The position numbers were made by a program, and so were the translations under genes. DNA of 64,000 bases from Aulostomus chinensis (taxonomy: Eukaryota > Chordata > Actinopteri > Syngnathiformes > Aulostomidae). The stretch lies in contig JBBMOA010000004.1 in the NCBI GenBank assembly GCA_037954235.1, forward strand, positions 3,857,001 to 3,921,000. Reading direction: 5' to 3'. Of this stretch, positions 42,501 to 55,500 are shown piece by piece. The stretch's first letter is position 1. The number at the start of each line of letters is the position of its first letter. Under the pieces are notes generated by a model. It searched no databases, had not been told where the DNA came from, and saw only the letters and a program-made list of their open reading frames with translations.

Positions 42501-43750
42501 GTCTCAACCTGGATTTATTAATCCAGATATGATTAACAATGTATCACAGTTTGTGCAAAAGCTCTGCAGGATTAGTCAGTCTGTTTGGCTGTTTCATAAG
42601 AAATGATTGGATTTACCTTTTCAAATTTTTGAGGTAAAAGGTCATTTGTTGGTTGTTTTAAAAAACAGAGTGATATGTGAGAAAGAGCTGATCCTCTCTG
42701 CCTCGCCCTCCACAGTGGTGTACGAAGGCTGCCCAAAGGCATTCGACGCAGGAATTTGGTGGCCCAAGACCAAATTTGGACGGCCAGCTGCCATGAACTG
42801 TCCCAAAGGATCTATCGGTGAGTGCCGTTGAATTCGTCAACACGTAGGCTTGACTATTTAGGCTGGACGTAGTCCAGACTGTGAGTGAGTCACTCCAGCT
42901 GGAAGAGGCACTGATAAAGTTTACAGCAAGGTCAGTGATACGGTGGAGGTTAAGTTTTATCATCTCATTTAAGGAAAAATTAATGTGTTAACAGAATTCT
43001 TAGATGGTTCTGGAAATGTTCCTATTTGTTTGCTGGCAGAGAAAGTAAGATTAAAACATCAACACCGCTCTCAGCCAGCAGCTGGCTAGCTTAGCTCAGC
43101 TCAATATGCTACTTAGCTGGCCACTGCTCAGCTTTTTAAAAGAGACCTTTTTCACGGATGTGTTGAAGTTTTTTTTTTAAGGTTTATGATAAATAAAACA
43201 AGGTACGAAATGCTAATTCTTGTGATTTAGAGATGCTGGAGGACATTTGTTTGCTTCAGAGTTAGCCAGGAAACCCTGATTTCTGCTATGAAGCTAAGCT
43301 ATGCTAAGTTAAGATACTTGGTCAGTGGCTTTAGTTTTATATTGAAAGGAGTAATGTGGATATTCCTCATCTATAATAATATAATTTGGTGTAATGGTAA
43401 ATTGGATAATTGAAAAAGACCAGGTCATCTAATTTATATCGCAGTAGTTAGCTAAAATTAGCTTACATTGCATTACATGAGCTTAACATCAGTAAACAAA
43501 ATATGTCTTTTCTATTATTGATGCATATAAGACCATGTTATGTAGCAAAACTCTTGAGTAATAACTAAATGTTTTATTGCTTTAAAATATAACATTTAAT
43601 TTTCCAATACTATATTTTTTATTCATTCTGCCCAAAGTTAAATAGCCTTATTTCTAAAAAGCAATCATGTCAAAGTCTTTGATAAATTACCCACAATTCC
43701 ATCACAGTTTGGGGCTTTTAAACAGTGCTTTCCCTGCAGCTAATCATCTT

Positions 43751-43797
<47 letters not shown>

Positions 43798-46700
43798 TGA
43801 GAGAGAGAGACACACAGACAGACACAGAGAGAACGCTTAGATGAGCTCAAGGCTTCAGTTCTGTGACCCAGCGCAGCACTTGCCACTGTCTCGGTTGCTG
43901 CTTTGTAACTTCAGTCGCTATGGCGACCCCTTTTGTTGTCTCTGTGCCCTCAAAGGGGAAGGTTGCTAACATTGCTCCAGGCCTTCTCGAAGCTCAGAGT
44001 CTTAACGTCATGTGTCCGTTTGGAACAGCAGCTTATAGAGTAGATGATGTTGCATCTAGGACGACGCGTTGTCTCAGATCCGTGCATTTAGCTCGTGCAG
44101 TATTTACAGGAAATAAACCAAATGAAGTTATTTGTGATGCAGGGGATTGTTGTTTTACCACAACATCAAGTTAAAAATCATGTGACTCTGTTTTCATGTT
44201 TATGTGTTTTTTAGGTACTGCCATTCGCCACTGCAGTGACGAGAAAGGCTGGTTGTTGCCTGAGCTCTTTAACTGCACCACCGCCACCTTCTTTCATCTG
44301 AAGAAACTGGTGATTATTAGAAAAAAAGCTAAAATGCCCTTTTAGTATTTAAGACATATTCTAGCAGCATTGACCTAAATGGAAGGACTGCATGGTTTGA
44401 CAATAGCATTCCGTAGTCCTTTTATCAATGACAAGTAAGGGATTTAAAGATACCGCAGTGTAATTTGATAATAAGTCCACAGAAATTAACACAAAAGGTG
44501 AAATACATGATAGAATACATGTGAACCTGAATTTGAACTTCTCAAAGTCCCACTAATCCTGGGTTTGACCTGCGTCCATTGTTCCATCTGCTTTTCTTTA
44601 CCCTGAACCTGCCTGTTCTTGTTTCCCTCTTCTCCTCCAGAACGAGGACCTCCGCCGTAACAGTTCAAGGATGGACAGTGAGCGCTCCAAGAACATTGTG
44701 CGTTTGCTTCACAGCGCGACCAACAACACCCCGCATTACTATGGTAACGACGTGAAGACAGCCGCACAGCTGTTGAACCACGTGCTGCTTTACGAGAGTC
44801 AGCAGGCTGGATTTGACCTCACCGCCATGAAGGATGCAGAGTTTAATGAGGTGATACAGAAATACTACATGTCAACCCATCGCTGCTTCGCTACCGTGTC
44901 ACACACTTAATATTTATTGGGGAATTTACTTCCACTCATATTCCATCAACTGCCAATTCGTGTCATTTGTTAATGGGTGATTTTTCCAGAATCTGGTCCG
45001 AGCTGGCAGTGCCATACTGGATCCTGACACCAAGGAGCACTGGGAGCAGATCCAGAGGACAGAGGGCGGTACAGCGCACCTGCTCCGCAATTTTGAGCTG
45101 TATGCAAACACGCTGGCACAGAATGTCAGGAAAACCTACCTGAAACCCTTCACCATCGTCACTGACAACATGAGTGAGTGAAGGCGCAGTACTGTAACAA
45201 GTGTTCACACAATAAAAAAGTGACATAGGGGCATTCTTCATATTTCCAATCACTGTTGGGAGAAATGCCACCTTTTTGCCGTGTCTGGACTGCAGGAACT
45301 GCATTTATTTCTTGGATCCCGGTCCTAATCAATCTAATTGCATCTTTTGTTTCTTTTGTTGTTCTTAGTATTAACCGTGGACTACCTGGATGTGTCGGAG
45401 CCAGAGAGGGCCACGTTTCCTCGCTTCCAGGAAATCCAGGAGGAATATCCCAAAGAGCTTGGCTCCTCAGTCCACTTCCCTCAGTTCAACCTCCGAACTC
45501 AAGGCCCCAGAGGTAGAAACTGTCTCAGAATCAGGCCTCCCAACTTCTCCCTCTCCCTCTGTATTTCCCTCACTGTCTACTTCCTGTCTGAAACAGCTGA
45601 GCCAAATCCAGCTCCTGCTGCACAGACCGATGCCCCTTTGGAGGAGGAACACACACTGTCTGACAGGAGGCGCCGCCACCTCGAACCAGCTGTCCATCCA
45701 CCGGTTGCCGTGGTGATAGTGTACAAATCACTAGGAAAACTGCTCCCAGAAAGATACGACCCTGACCGCAGAAGTCTGAGGTATGGAAGCTGTACAGCGA
45801 ACACGATCGTCCTTTAGAATAAAAACTCACATCCACGTTGTTGTCTGACTTTGAGTACGAGGGGAGTGAAGACCAGCTTGTTCTCTGTGAGGATTTAAAA
45901 TAGTAATGTAAATATTTTATAGCACCACCTCAAAGAATGAAGACTGATACTGCACAGTGGAAAAAGGGAGTGTTCTCTCTAGCTCCTCTCTTTAATTCAA
46001 CATATCCAGTGAACCCTCGAAGAACAGAAATATGTCATCCTTACTGCTGGTAAATGTCATAATATTGTCGGTGTGTTTGAAAACACATCTTATCAGTGCG
46101 TGTTGGACCTGAAATTCCATGTAGTGAACATCATTCATGGCTGGAAGGGTAAACATCTTTTTGGTCTTTTGAAGTATTGCTGACATGTTGATGCCTTCAG
46201 GCTCCCCAACCGTCCGGTGATCAACACAGCCATAGTCAGCGCCACAGTCCACAGCGAGGGTCCGCCTCTCCCTCCCGTCCTGGACCCCCCCATCACTCTG
46301 GAGTACACCCTGCTGGAGACGGAGGAGAGGACCAAACCCGTGTGCGTCTTCTGGAACCACTCCATTGCGTGAGTTTTGAGTGAACACACAGAGAGAAATG
46401 TAGTTACGATGTCTTTTATGTTCTGCTAGCCTAATGTCTGTTGTTGTTGGTGTGTTTAGGATCGGAGGGACGGGTGGCTGGTCCTCTAAAGGCTGCGAGG
46501 TTCTCAACAGGAACAACAGCCACATCAGCTGTCAGTGTAACCACATGACCAGCTTCGCCGTGCTCATGGATATCTCCAAGAGAGAGGTATCGCCAAAATC
46601 CCTCCTCATTCAAAACACTCCAGAAACCTCTGTTCGGTCTTTCACCCCGTGTCTGCGTCTCCCCCCCACAGCACGGCGAGGTCCTGCCTCTGAAGATCGT

Positions 46701-49066
46701 CACCTACACCACCGTGTCCATTTCCCTCTTCCTCCTCCTCCTCACGCTGATCCTGTTGTGTCTCCTGCGCCGACTCAGCTCCAACCTACACGTCATCCAC
46801 AGGAACCTGGTAGCAGCACTCTTCTTCTCCGAGCTCGTCTTCCTGCTTGGCATCAATCAGACCGACAACCCGGTAGGACCTGGAAGCGCCCGCTGAACAC
46901 ACACTTCACATTTGAAGAGGTTTCTGCAGGAGTCCAACGTCTCGATTGACGTTGTTACGCTAAAGAACCTCTGCTAGCTAACTCTGCTTATCACGTGGGC
47001 AGAAAACTACTCTGTTCACGTTCTTCATATTTTTGCCCATGTTTTTAAGGGTGAGATAGTTGCTGATGCTGTACTTAAATTTAGCTTTTTAAATTTTACT
47101 TATTCTTATTTATTTGCATTTTTCATAGTTTATCTATAGAGTACGCCTATGCAACATTTGAACAGTTGCTCATTAGTTTATCTTGTAGCTCAACAGCTAA
47201 TTTGTCCACATAAACATTAGCATTTCCTACATACTTTACAGACATACAACAGAAGTGCTCACATGTTAAATAGTTAGCTAGTTGTTAATTAGCTTGTTAG
47301 CATGCTAAATTAGACTAATTTGCACCAAAGGCAGTGTGTAGCTGAATATTTAGTTTATATGGTAGAAGACAAATTAAACTTTTGAACCTCATGCAGGATA
47401 AAGACACTCTGATGGTTACTGCATTTCTGTGATAGTTGCAGACATGTCAGCTCTCCAATCCTCATCCCTCTTAAGGGTTAAGTAAGAACTCTATGAACCT
47501 CTGTAATTAATATGTAAAGAGAGAGGCTGAGGTTAGACTGTGTTGTTATTGAAACGAGCAAACTATGCTAAATGCACACACACACACATGCATGAGCAAA
47601 CACACACACCACCCCAAGCCCATAGTGGAGACGTGCTGTGACTGGTATCTGTCTCCAGAAGCAAGCCTCGGAGCAGTTGGCCTTGAGGACTGTTTCCCAA
47701 AACAGCTTCTTAGTGCTTCCCAAAACAGCTCCTTAGTTTTCACTTGATAAACCTCTCACATGTCTGTTGTACAGAAACATCGTTAATCTGTTAATTGGTA
47801 GGGAATAATCCTACTTTTGAGAAGAAGTAAGGTTTGGAAAGCTGTGACTCTTGGTAGGTCTTGAGAAGGTATAATGCCAGATTTAAAGGTACTGTTTGTA
47901 ACTTTGCCCTGTCTTGTAATACCACTTTTTACCTCACGAGGTAATGGCGAGTAATTAGCCCCTTTAAAACAGTCTGTTCAAGGAGGAAATGTGCCGTTAT
48001 TATTCCTCGCCATTCCAGCAAAGATGGACTGATTGCGTGCTTTTACATGCTACCAAGACCTTAAATACCAGAACTGCTTAAAACCAAAGTTCATAAAAGT
48101 AGCTAGCTAACTTTTGTTTGTTGTTTACTGTTAGCAACACTATTTGCCAAATTAGCATTCCCTTGTTTCTTGTGATAGGACCAGACACACCAGCTTTCAG
48201 GTAATAGGCCTCCCCCTACTGGTCTGCGTGAAGATTACTCTAAATAGCCATGACGACCTCCTCTTCTGCTGTTTGTTGCAGCCACGCTGAACGTTGTCAA
48301 AGCAGAAAAAGTTGTTGGTGCTGCAGCGCCAGTGTAGCTTATGCAACAGGTGTGCACATTTCTCGTGTAAAGTTTGTGTATATTTGATGTCTTGTCCATT
48401 CAGATATCTCTTTTTTTTTTTTTTTTTTTTAAATGGACATTAATAGTGGTGTGAATACTGTATACACATCATTGTGCCCATTAGGTTTTCACAGCGACAA
48501 AGTCCACAAACGTACAAAAAATATCACACATCACTGATTTTGTCAGCTCTGACTCGTCTGGCTAAACCAGATGTGGAAACAAACACAAGCTCATCAGGTC
48601 CAACTGTCAGGTCTGTCTCAGCATGGCTGCTAATAACTCCCAGCCAGGTGTATATTTTGGCAGCGACTATTTCTTTGGAAGGTGTCCAGTCATTGATTGG
48701 AGTCGGTTGAAATCTTGGTATTACATTGTCTCTCGGGGGGGGGGGGGTATCGGTCACCATGACAACATCAAAGCGTCATATCAGATGAAGATAATTGAAA
48801 ATGAGCTGAATCAGATTTTTTTTTTTTTTTAACCTGCAGATTATGCATAGTCTGGATGAGTATGTTTTGACTTGGATGCGATGGACTCAAACACTGACCA
48901 TCAATGTCCTGCGTTATCTTCATTTATATACAGTTTACTTTAGTCGGTCTGCAGCAGCGAGGTTTTAAAAAGACCAGCAGAACATTTCATCTGTATTTAG
49001 GTTGATTTTCTTTCTTTTTTCGTCATTCTGCACAAGTGCATGTGTGCATGAATGTCTTTATTCTTC

Positions 49067-49157
<91 letters not shown>

Positions 49158-52100
49158 AATGCTGTCAGTGTGTGCCCAGGGCCATCTCCAGGAGAATTTA
49201 TAACCTTGTCAAAGCAGACTCTCTTTCTCTCTGATCTTTGGAGCAATACACAGCATTACTAAAATACAGTATCTCAACTGCCGGGGCATTCCCTGACACT
49301 CTGCATTCCTCTGTTACAGCAGAAGGGGGTGGGTTACTTTCCTCTATGACAAATTGATTAATTATTTTTAACAGTTCCAAATTTTTTGGAATTCGGGGGG
49401 GCTGGAACCAGCGGAGGTTTTCTGTTTTTGTGGCCACGCTAACAGACGGCAGTGTTGGCCATTCTTAACTGCCTTCTCAACAACTACGGGATAGCACGAC
49501 CAGGAAGTCGGCTTTTTTAATTTTAAGGCAAATGTTTTTGTTGAAGTTTGGCTTCAAAGTTTGCTCAGAACTCAAATGGGCATCAGAAACAATTGAACCT
49601 CATTCACCGTTCACAGGACCAGATTGTTGACAAGAGACTCAACACCATCTGTTTGAAATGCAGCGTGCTTTTAGTTTGTAAGTTTCGAATCATTTTTAAT
49701 AACGTTTCAAATACAGTGTACAAACATTTCAGGTTCTATCTCACACATGCGGGCAAAGAAAGTTATGTCCACATTCACTCACAGCCAGAGAGTTGAAGGA
49801 CGAAGAGGTAGGATTTTCATATTCCACAGTTCGGTGAAACAGTGCCTCTCGTGCACCGACTGTCACCAGATTTGGCACAGACGTTCAGGAGGTAATCTGT
49901 AAATTCTGGATCCACTTGCATGTGAATCGGAGGAGTGCATCCTCTTTTAACTGCAATGTACAGGAAGTTGTTTGGTTATAACCTCAGCAGTTTGTCTATG
50001 ATGTCAAATTTCTGTCGTGTACTTCTTTCACAAGTGTGCGTGGATCTTGTGTGTACAATTTCATGCATCAGACACAGATCTGAGGAGGGGAATGAGACAA
50101 ATTAAAATGAAGCAAAATAAACCAGAACCCCTATTTGGGGTTCAGCTGACGTCTTTTAAATAATCCACTCTTCTTTCTGCATCTTTCAGTTGAATTCAGC
50201 GATTTGCAGATTCACTGATCTTGTCACGTTTTCAGCGGAAAATGTTATTCTGTTCATTTTAGTCTTTAAAATGAACAGAATAACATTTTCTGCATTTTAT
50301 ACTGAACCCGTCAGGTCTGGACAATGACGACTCTTAAATCCAGAGACCACTGGGATTACTGTGGTACCACATCTGGACCACAGTACAGCACGCACACTGG
50401 TTTTCCCCTTCATGCAAAAGCTAAGCAGTATCAAGCCGACCCCCTTACTGCTTCTTACCTCCTTAACCTCAGCTTTCAAGCTTTGATTTTTTTCCCCCCA
50501 GTTTTTTTCAAATATAATGAATGAATGAAACTCTTACTTCAAGCCCTTTTACATCCGTATCAAAAATCACAGTCGTAGAGGACAAAGATAGACTCAATAT
50601 AGGAGGAAGTAAAACGTATTTAGAAACAAACATCTTTCATTTGATTTCAGTTTCTTTTAACTCTACATTCCATTGCCAGATCAAAGGCTTTAAAGGGCAA
50701 TTTCCACCAAAGACTCACAATGAGACAGAGCAGTTGCAGGGAAAGTCACATGGGTGTAAACTGTCCTTCTGGGTTTGACTCAAGCTGCCTCAAACTCGGT
50801 TTGTCAAGTTCCCACTGATAACCAATTTATTGCCTCATCTAGTTGCACGATTGTTATCTTGTATGTTTCAGACCAAAGTGTTGCAAGTTCCAACTGTTCT
50901 CGTTGTGAGTCTTTGGTATAAATTGGGATTAAACCCTGAGCTCAAGAGGGATTCCCTGATTTCAGCTCTGACTGTCAGTGCTGGGCAAGTTACTTCCACA
51001 ATGTAATATATTCTAGATAGATACTTTTTGATGCTTTCTGTGCTCTACTTTTGTGTTACTTTCACTAAAAGAAATGCATTTTAAAAAAAAGAAAGTTCAT
51101 TCAAATCACAGCCTCATTTGTGAAACGCGCTTCCTACCAAAATGAGGCTGAACACACCCCGAATGCACGGCGCACGCATAGCACCATCAAACAAACATTT
51201 AGAAAATTAAAGTGAATTATTCACAGCCTCATTTATGAGCATTTTATACCTAAAAAGAAGACATGTCGTTTTGTTTCTTTCAAAGGGACAAACCTATTCA
51301 TGACTCAGTCGTCCTCTTCCCTCCTTCCAGTTTGTGTGCACGGTGATCGCCATCCTCCTCCATTACTTCTACATGTGCACCTTCGCATGGATGTTCGTGG
51401 AGGGGCTGCATATCTACAGAATGCTGACCGAGCTGCGCAACATCAACCACGGACACATGAGGTTCTACTACGCCATGGGCTGGGGCATACCGGCTATTAT
51501 CACTGGTGAGACACACACACACACACGCATGTAGTTGTCAATACAGAGCAATAAAAGATGTGTTGGCATGTCTGAAACTCCCTCTTTATTTCCTTATTTA
51601 GGTAGGCATGTCACACTGTGTAGCTATTTCGGATATGTCCAATTAGTAACGCTCCTTTAAGCCTGTCAGTCAGCGTGTTTTTTTCTAACCCTCTAATACA
51701 TCTACTGTATTAAACGGTTGGAGGTGTACTGACATGCTTTGGCAGGAATGGTCGCCAGCAAATGTTACAAGATTGGAATTTGGATTAAAACATCGGTTTA
51801 AGAAAGAACTACGGAGTGAAGTAAAGCAGGATGAGACACAGATTAATAAAACAAAGAAAAGGTTCTGCTGCTTATTTTAGTTCCATCTCTCCCGTCTGTT
51901 ATAGGCTTGGCAGTGGGCCTGGATCCTCAGGGTTATGGGAACCCAGATTTCTGTTGGCTGTCTGTCCATGACACACTCATCTGGAGCTTCGCAGGACCCA
52001 TATTTGTAGTTGTCTTGGTACGTTCAGATGTGTTCTAGATGTAATGTGATGTGATGGGAAGTGTACCGCAGTGATGTGTGCTGAACTACCTGACAAAAAT

Positions 52101-52441
52101 GCAGTGTTTTGAGATGAATGTCAGATTCAATGATGGCTTGGATATAATCTATGATGCCATTTGTGTTTATCCTCACATCAAATTGCTTGCTCTTTCTGAA
52201 GCATTTAACCACAAATTTACAATGTTATGCAAATAATAGTCAGGAAAAGAACTTTCTCTAACTACTTCTTCTGTATTTCCAAAGGTAAACATAGTGATCT
52301 TTATCTTGGCTGCGAAGGCTTCCTGCGGTCGCAGGCAGAAGGTAGCTGAGAAGTCGGGCGCTATGTGAGTTAACACATGGAACACAGTTTAAATTTTAAA
52401 TTTGAGGGTATCTCAAAGTAGAGGGGGAAATGTGAACATTT

Positions 52442-52500
<59 letters not shown>

Positions 52501-55500
52501 CACCTCCTCAGTCCTGCACTTCGCATGGCCTTCTTGCTACTGCTACTCATCAGCGCCACCTGGCTGCTCGGTCTTATGGCGGTCAACAGTGACGTCCTCA
52601 CCTTCCACTACCTGTTCGCCGCCTTCAGCTGCCTGCAGGTAACACAGCGTTCTGACCTTAGACTCGACAGAGTGTCATACAGGACCTTCCCTATCTACGT
52701 GATCTTGTTTGCTGTCTTCCCAGGGAGTCTTCATCTTCTTCTTCCACGTGATCTTCAACAAAGAGGTTCGGAAAAACCTCAAGAACGTCTTTACGGGAAA
52801 GAAGAACATACCAGATGAGTCTGCGGCCACTAGAGCCTCTTTGCTCACGGTGAGTATTCCATCATTTTACACCATGTTGTGTCATTTTCTGTTCCTGATT
52901 CCTTCCACCTCCATCTTCAGCGCTCCCTCAACTGTAACAACACATACACGGAAGATGGCCATCTGTACCGCTCGGGCATCGGCGAGTCCACAGTCTCGCT
53001 GGAGAGCACGCTCAGGTCAGCCAAGAGCCGCAGCAGCTACCTGGCTTACACACTCAGGTACAACACATCCACTGACTGCATGGCTGCTTCTACTACATTG
53101 CTGCGTGACGAGTGGTCTGTCTGTGCGCGTGTCTTCACTACCGTTGTTCTTCTCCACACATCTTCCTCGTTATCATCCTCCCAGCATGTCTGCTGAAGCA
53201 TTAAATGTCTCACACTCACTAACACACCCCGGAGTCCTCACTTTGTACACACTCCATGTCTGTATTTTAGCCAAACATGGAAAACTTCAGTTGCTGGTTT
53301 TCCATAAATTTGAGTGCGTTTTCTTTCCTCCAACATGTGCATGCGGCCACAAAATGGCGCCTTTATTAAACTGTTATTCTGCTTGCATGACAATGCAGTG
53401 ATTTGCCAGCGCATGGCACGTGGTCTTGCTACAAACCCCACATAGAACAAGGAACGTTAATTTTGTCATGTAAACACAGAATCCCCAATGTTTATGTTGC
53501 TCTTTGTTTTATGTATTAAAATAATCAGCATGTCTAAAGTTTTGAATGAATTGTAAGTATTAACAGAATGTGAAGAAACAACAAATGTCACTGTTAGCCA
53601 AAGTCATCTATGTCTTGTGTTGCATATGTAGCTACTGCTGTTAGCATGCTAGCCAGCTAGTTTCAGTCTTTCCTGCAGTATCACTTTCTACCACCAGAGG
53701 TGCTAGTTGCTACTGACGTTAGCATGCTAACCGGCAAGCACAAATCCTAATATCGCTTTCGACCATAAGAGGTGGTGGTTTGCTGGTGAGGCTAGGATGC
53801 TATGTAGCTAGCCCTAGTCCATCCTGTCCTACAATATCACTTTCTACAAGAAGAGGTGGTAGTTGCTAGTGAGGCCAGAATGCTAACCAGCTAAACCTAG
53901 TCCATCCTATCCCACAATATCACTTTCTACTACAAGAGATGATAACTGCTGCTGTTGTGAGCAAGCTAATCAGTTTGCCCCAGTCCTTTCTGTCACATCT
54001 CTGCTACCACATCAGGTAACAGTTGCTACTGATCATAGCATGCTAACCAGCTAGCTCTAGCCTTTCCTGTTACATGATATAATTTTCCACTGCTAGAGGT
54101 GATAGTGAGGCTGTTACAAAACTGAGCCGGGTGTACTGGTTCTCAAGAAGAGGCCACACCGTCTTAATGGAAGCTCTAATTTTTCTGAAGGGTTTTGTGA
54201 CTAGTGATACGCAGTCCACATGTAGCATACAGCTCTCAAGCTCCATATGAATGTACCATAAGTGATAGTACTATTTAGCCAGAGGTCATTTTATGTTGCA
54301 CAAGGCTGCTCAAAGTGGAGCCAGGGGGTGCTGCAGGGTCAGATTTAGCCTGTCAGATGTATTAAATAGAGAAATACATAGTTTTGGCCACACGGCAGCT
54401 GACTTTGTATCTGTGCTAGCCTTTCGGTGTCAATAACTATGTTGCAATAAAATATTTCAACAGACAAGTTTGAGGGGATTATTACAGTGAAACGATTTCA
54501 CTTAATATGTGAAGAACGTGCCGTGGTTGCCATTCTAGCTCTGAAGAATACACAGCTGGCTAGCAACAATAGCAATAGCGAGCAATAAAGCTGTGAATTG
54601 TTTTACCCTGCGGTGTGGAGTGTTTTCATCACAGCAGAGTGCTGTGTTACACGTATCCAGTGTTTTAAAGGGTTTTTACAGAATCCAGATTAGGTCTGAC
54701 TGTATGCCTGGGCTCATAAAGCTGTCATTTGGGTAACACGAGCTGACACTGGGGTCAATGAGAGCAAAAACGCTAGGGGGAAATAGATGTGGCGTGCTGC
54801 CTGGTACGAGAGGGATGGGGGAGAAAAAATGTGAGAATGGGAGAGCGAGGAGGCAGAACGGGGGGGGTTGGCTATGGAGATGGGACCGTACCTGTTGAAG
54901 TGGGAATGTAACACAGACACAAATACATTTTCGATGCTGCTGTTGGCTCGACTTCAGCTGCCTGAAGGAGCTTCTCTTACAGCAGACGGGTCAGAGTCTC
55001 TAGTAGCATTTTCACCCTCCAGCCAAAGTCTAACTTGGAATGAGCGGCTGCAGGTAGACAGGAGGGGAAGAAAGACCTGACTGAGCACAGTCACCGTGTG
55101 AATAAGAACATTTCAGTCAAAGAGAGCTAAATCTAAATTTGTTCAGTAAGTGCTCTATGTTGGATTGAAGCTGAAATGTAAAATAAAACAGATGACTTTA
55201 GTTTTAGGGTAAACTACCCTCCATGATCTGTTCAAGCACAGGTGTGTTTAATTCTGTTGTTCAGGCAGAGTTTCTTTAACCAGATGCAAGCAGCCCAGCT
55301 TCAGTCTATTGTTTGTCTTTGTTGAGTTGATCAGTGACAAATATTGTGTAATGAGGGACGTCTGCAGGTTAAGACAACAGTCACCACAAGTTCAGGCTTG
55401 TATTAACTGAGAGCAACGCTCTACTTCCCCTCATCTTAATCTTCACCTCTACTTTTTCACTCTCGTTCCTCTCACGCTTTCCCACCGGCCACGTTTCCTG

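Larger units (their letters stand above)
46873..51330 (+). other. 4.5-kb intron between TM2 and TM3 exons
   Basis: It contains a short CA run near 47576, a T run at 48411-48430, a G run near 48736, a long (TG)n array at 49070-49156 and a perfect inverted repeat at 50236-50292. No exon candidate was found. Confidence 0.8.

Noticed and set aside
45513..45596. 84-nt intron that stays open in frame between GAIN exons 20 and 21
   Set aside because: Retention would insert a Cys/Leu-rich stretch absent from the family, and both splice sites are good; treated as an ordinary short intron.
45992..46525. 177-codon minus-strand ORF
   Set aside because: Antisense shadow of the GAIN exon at 46201-46368 plus intron.
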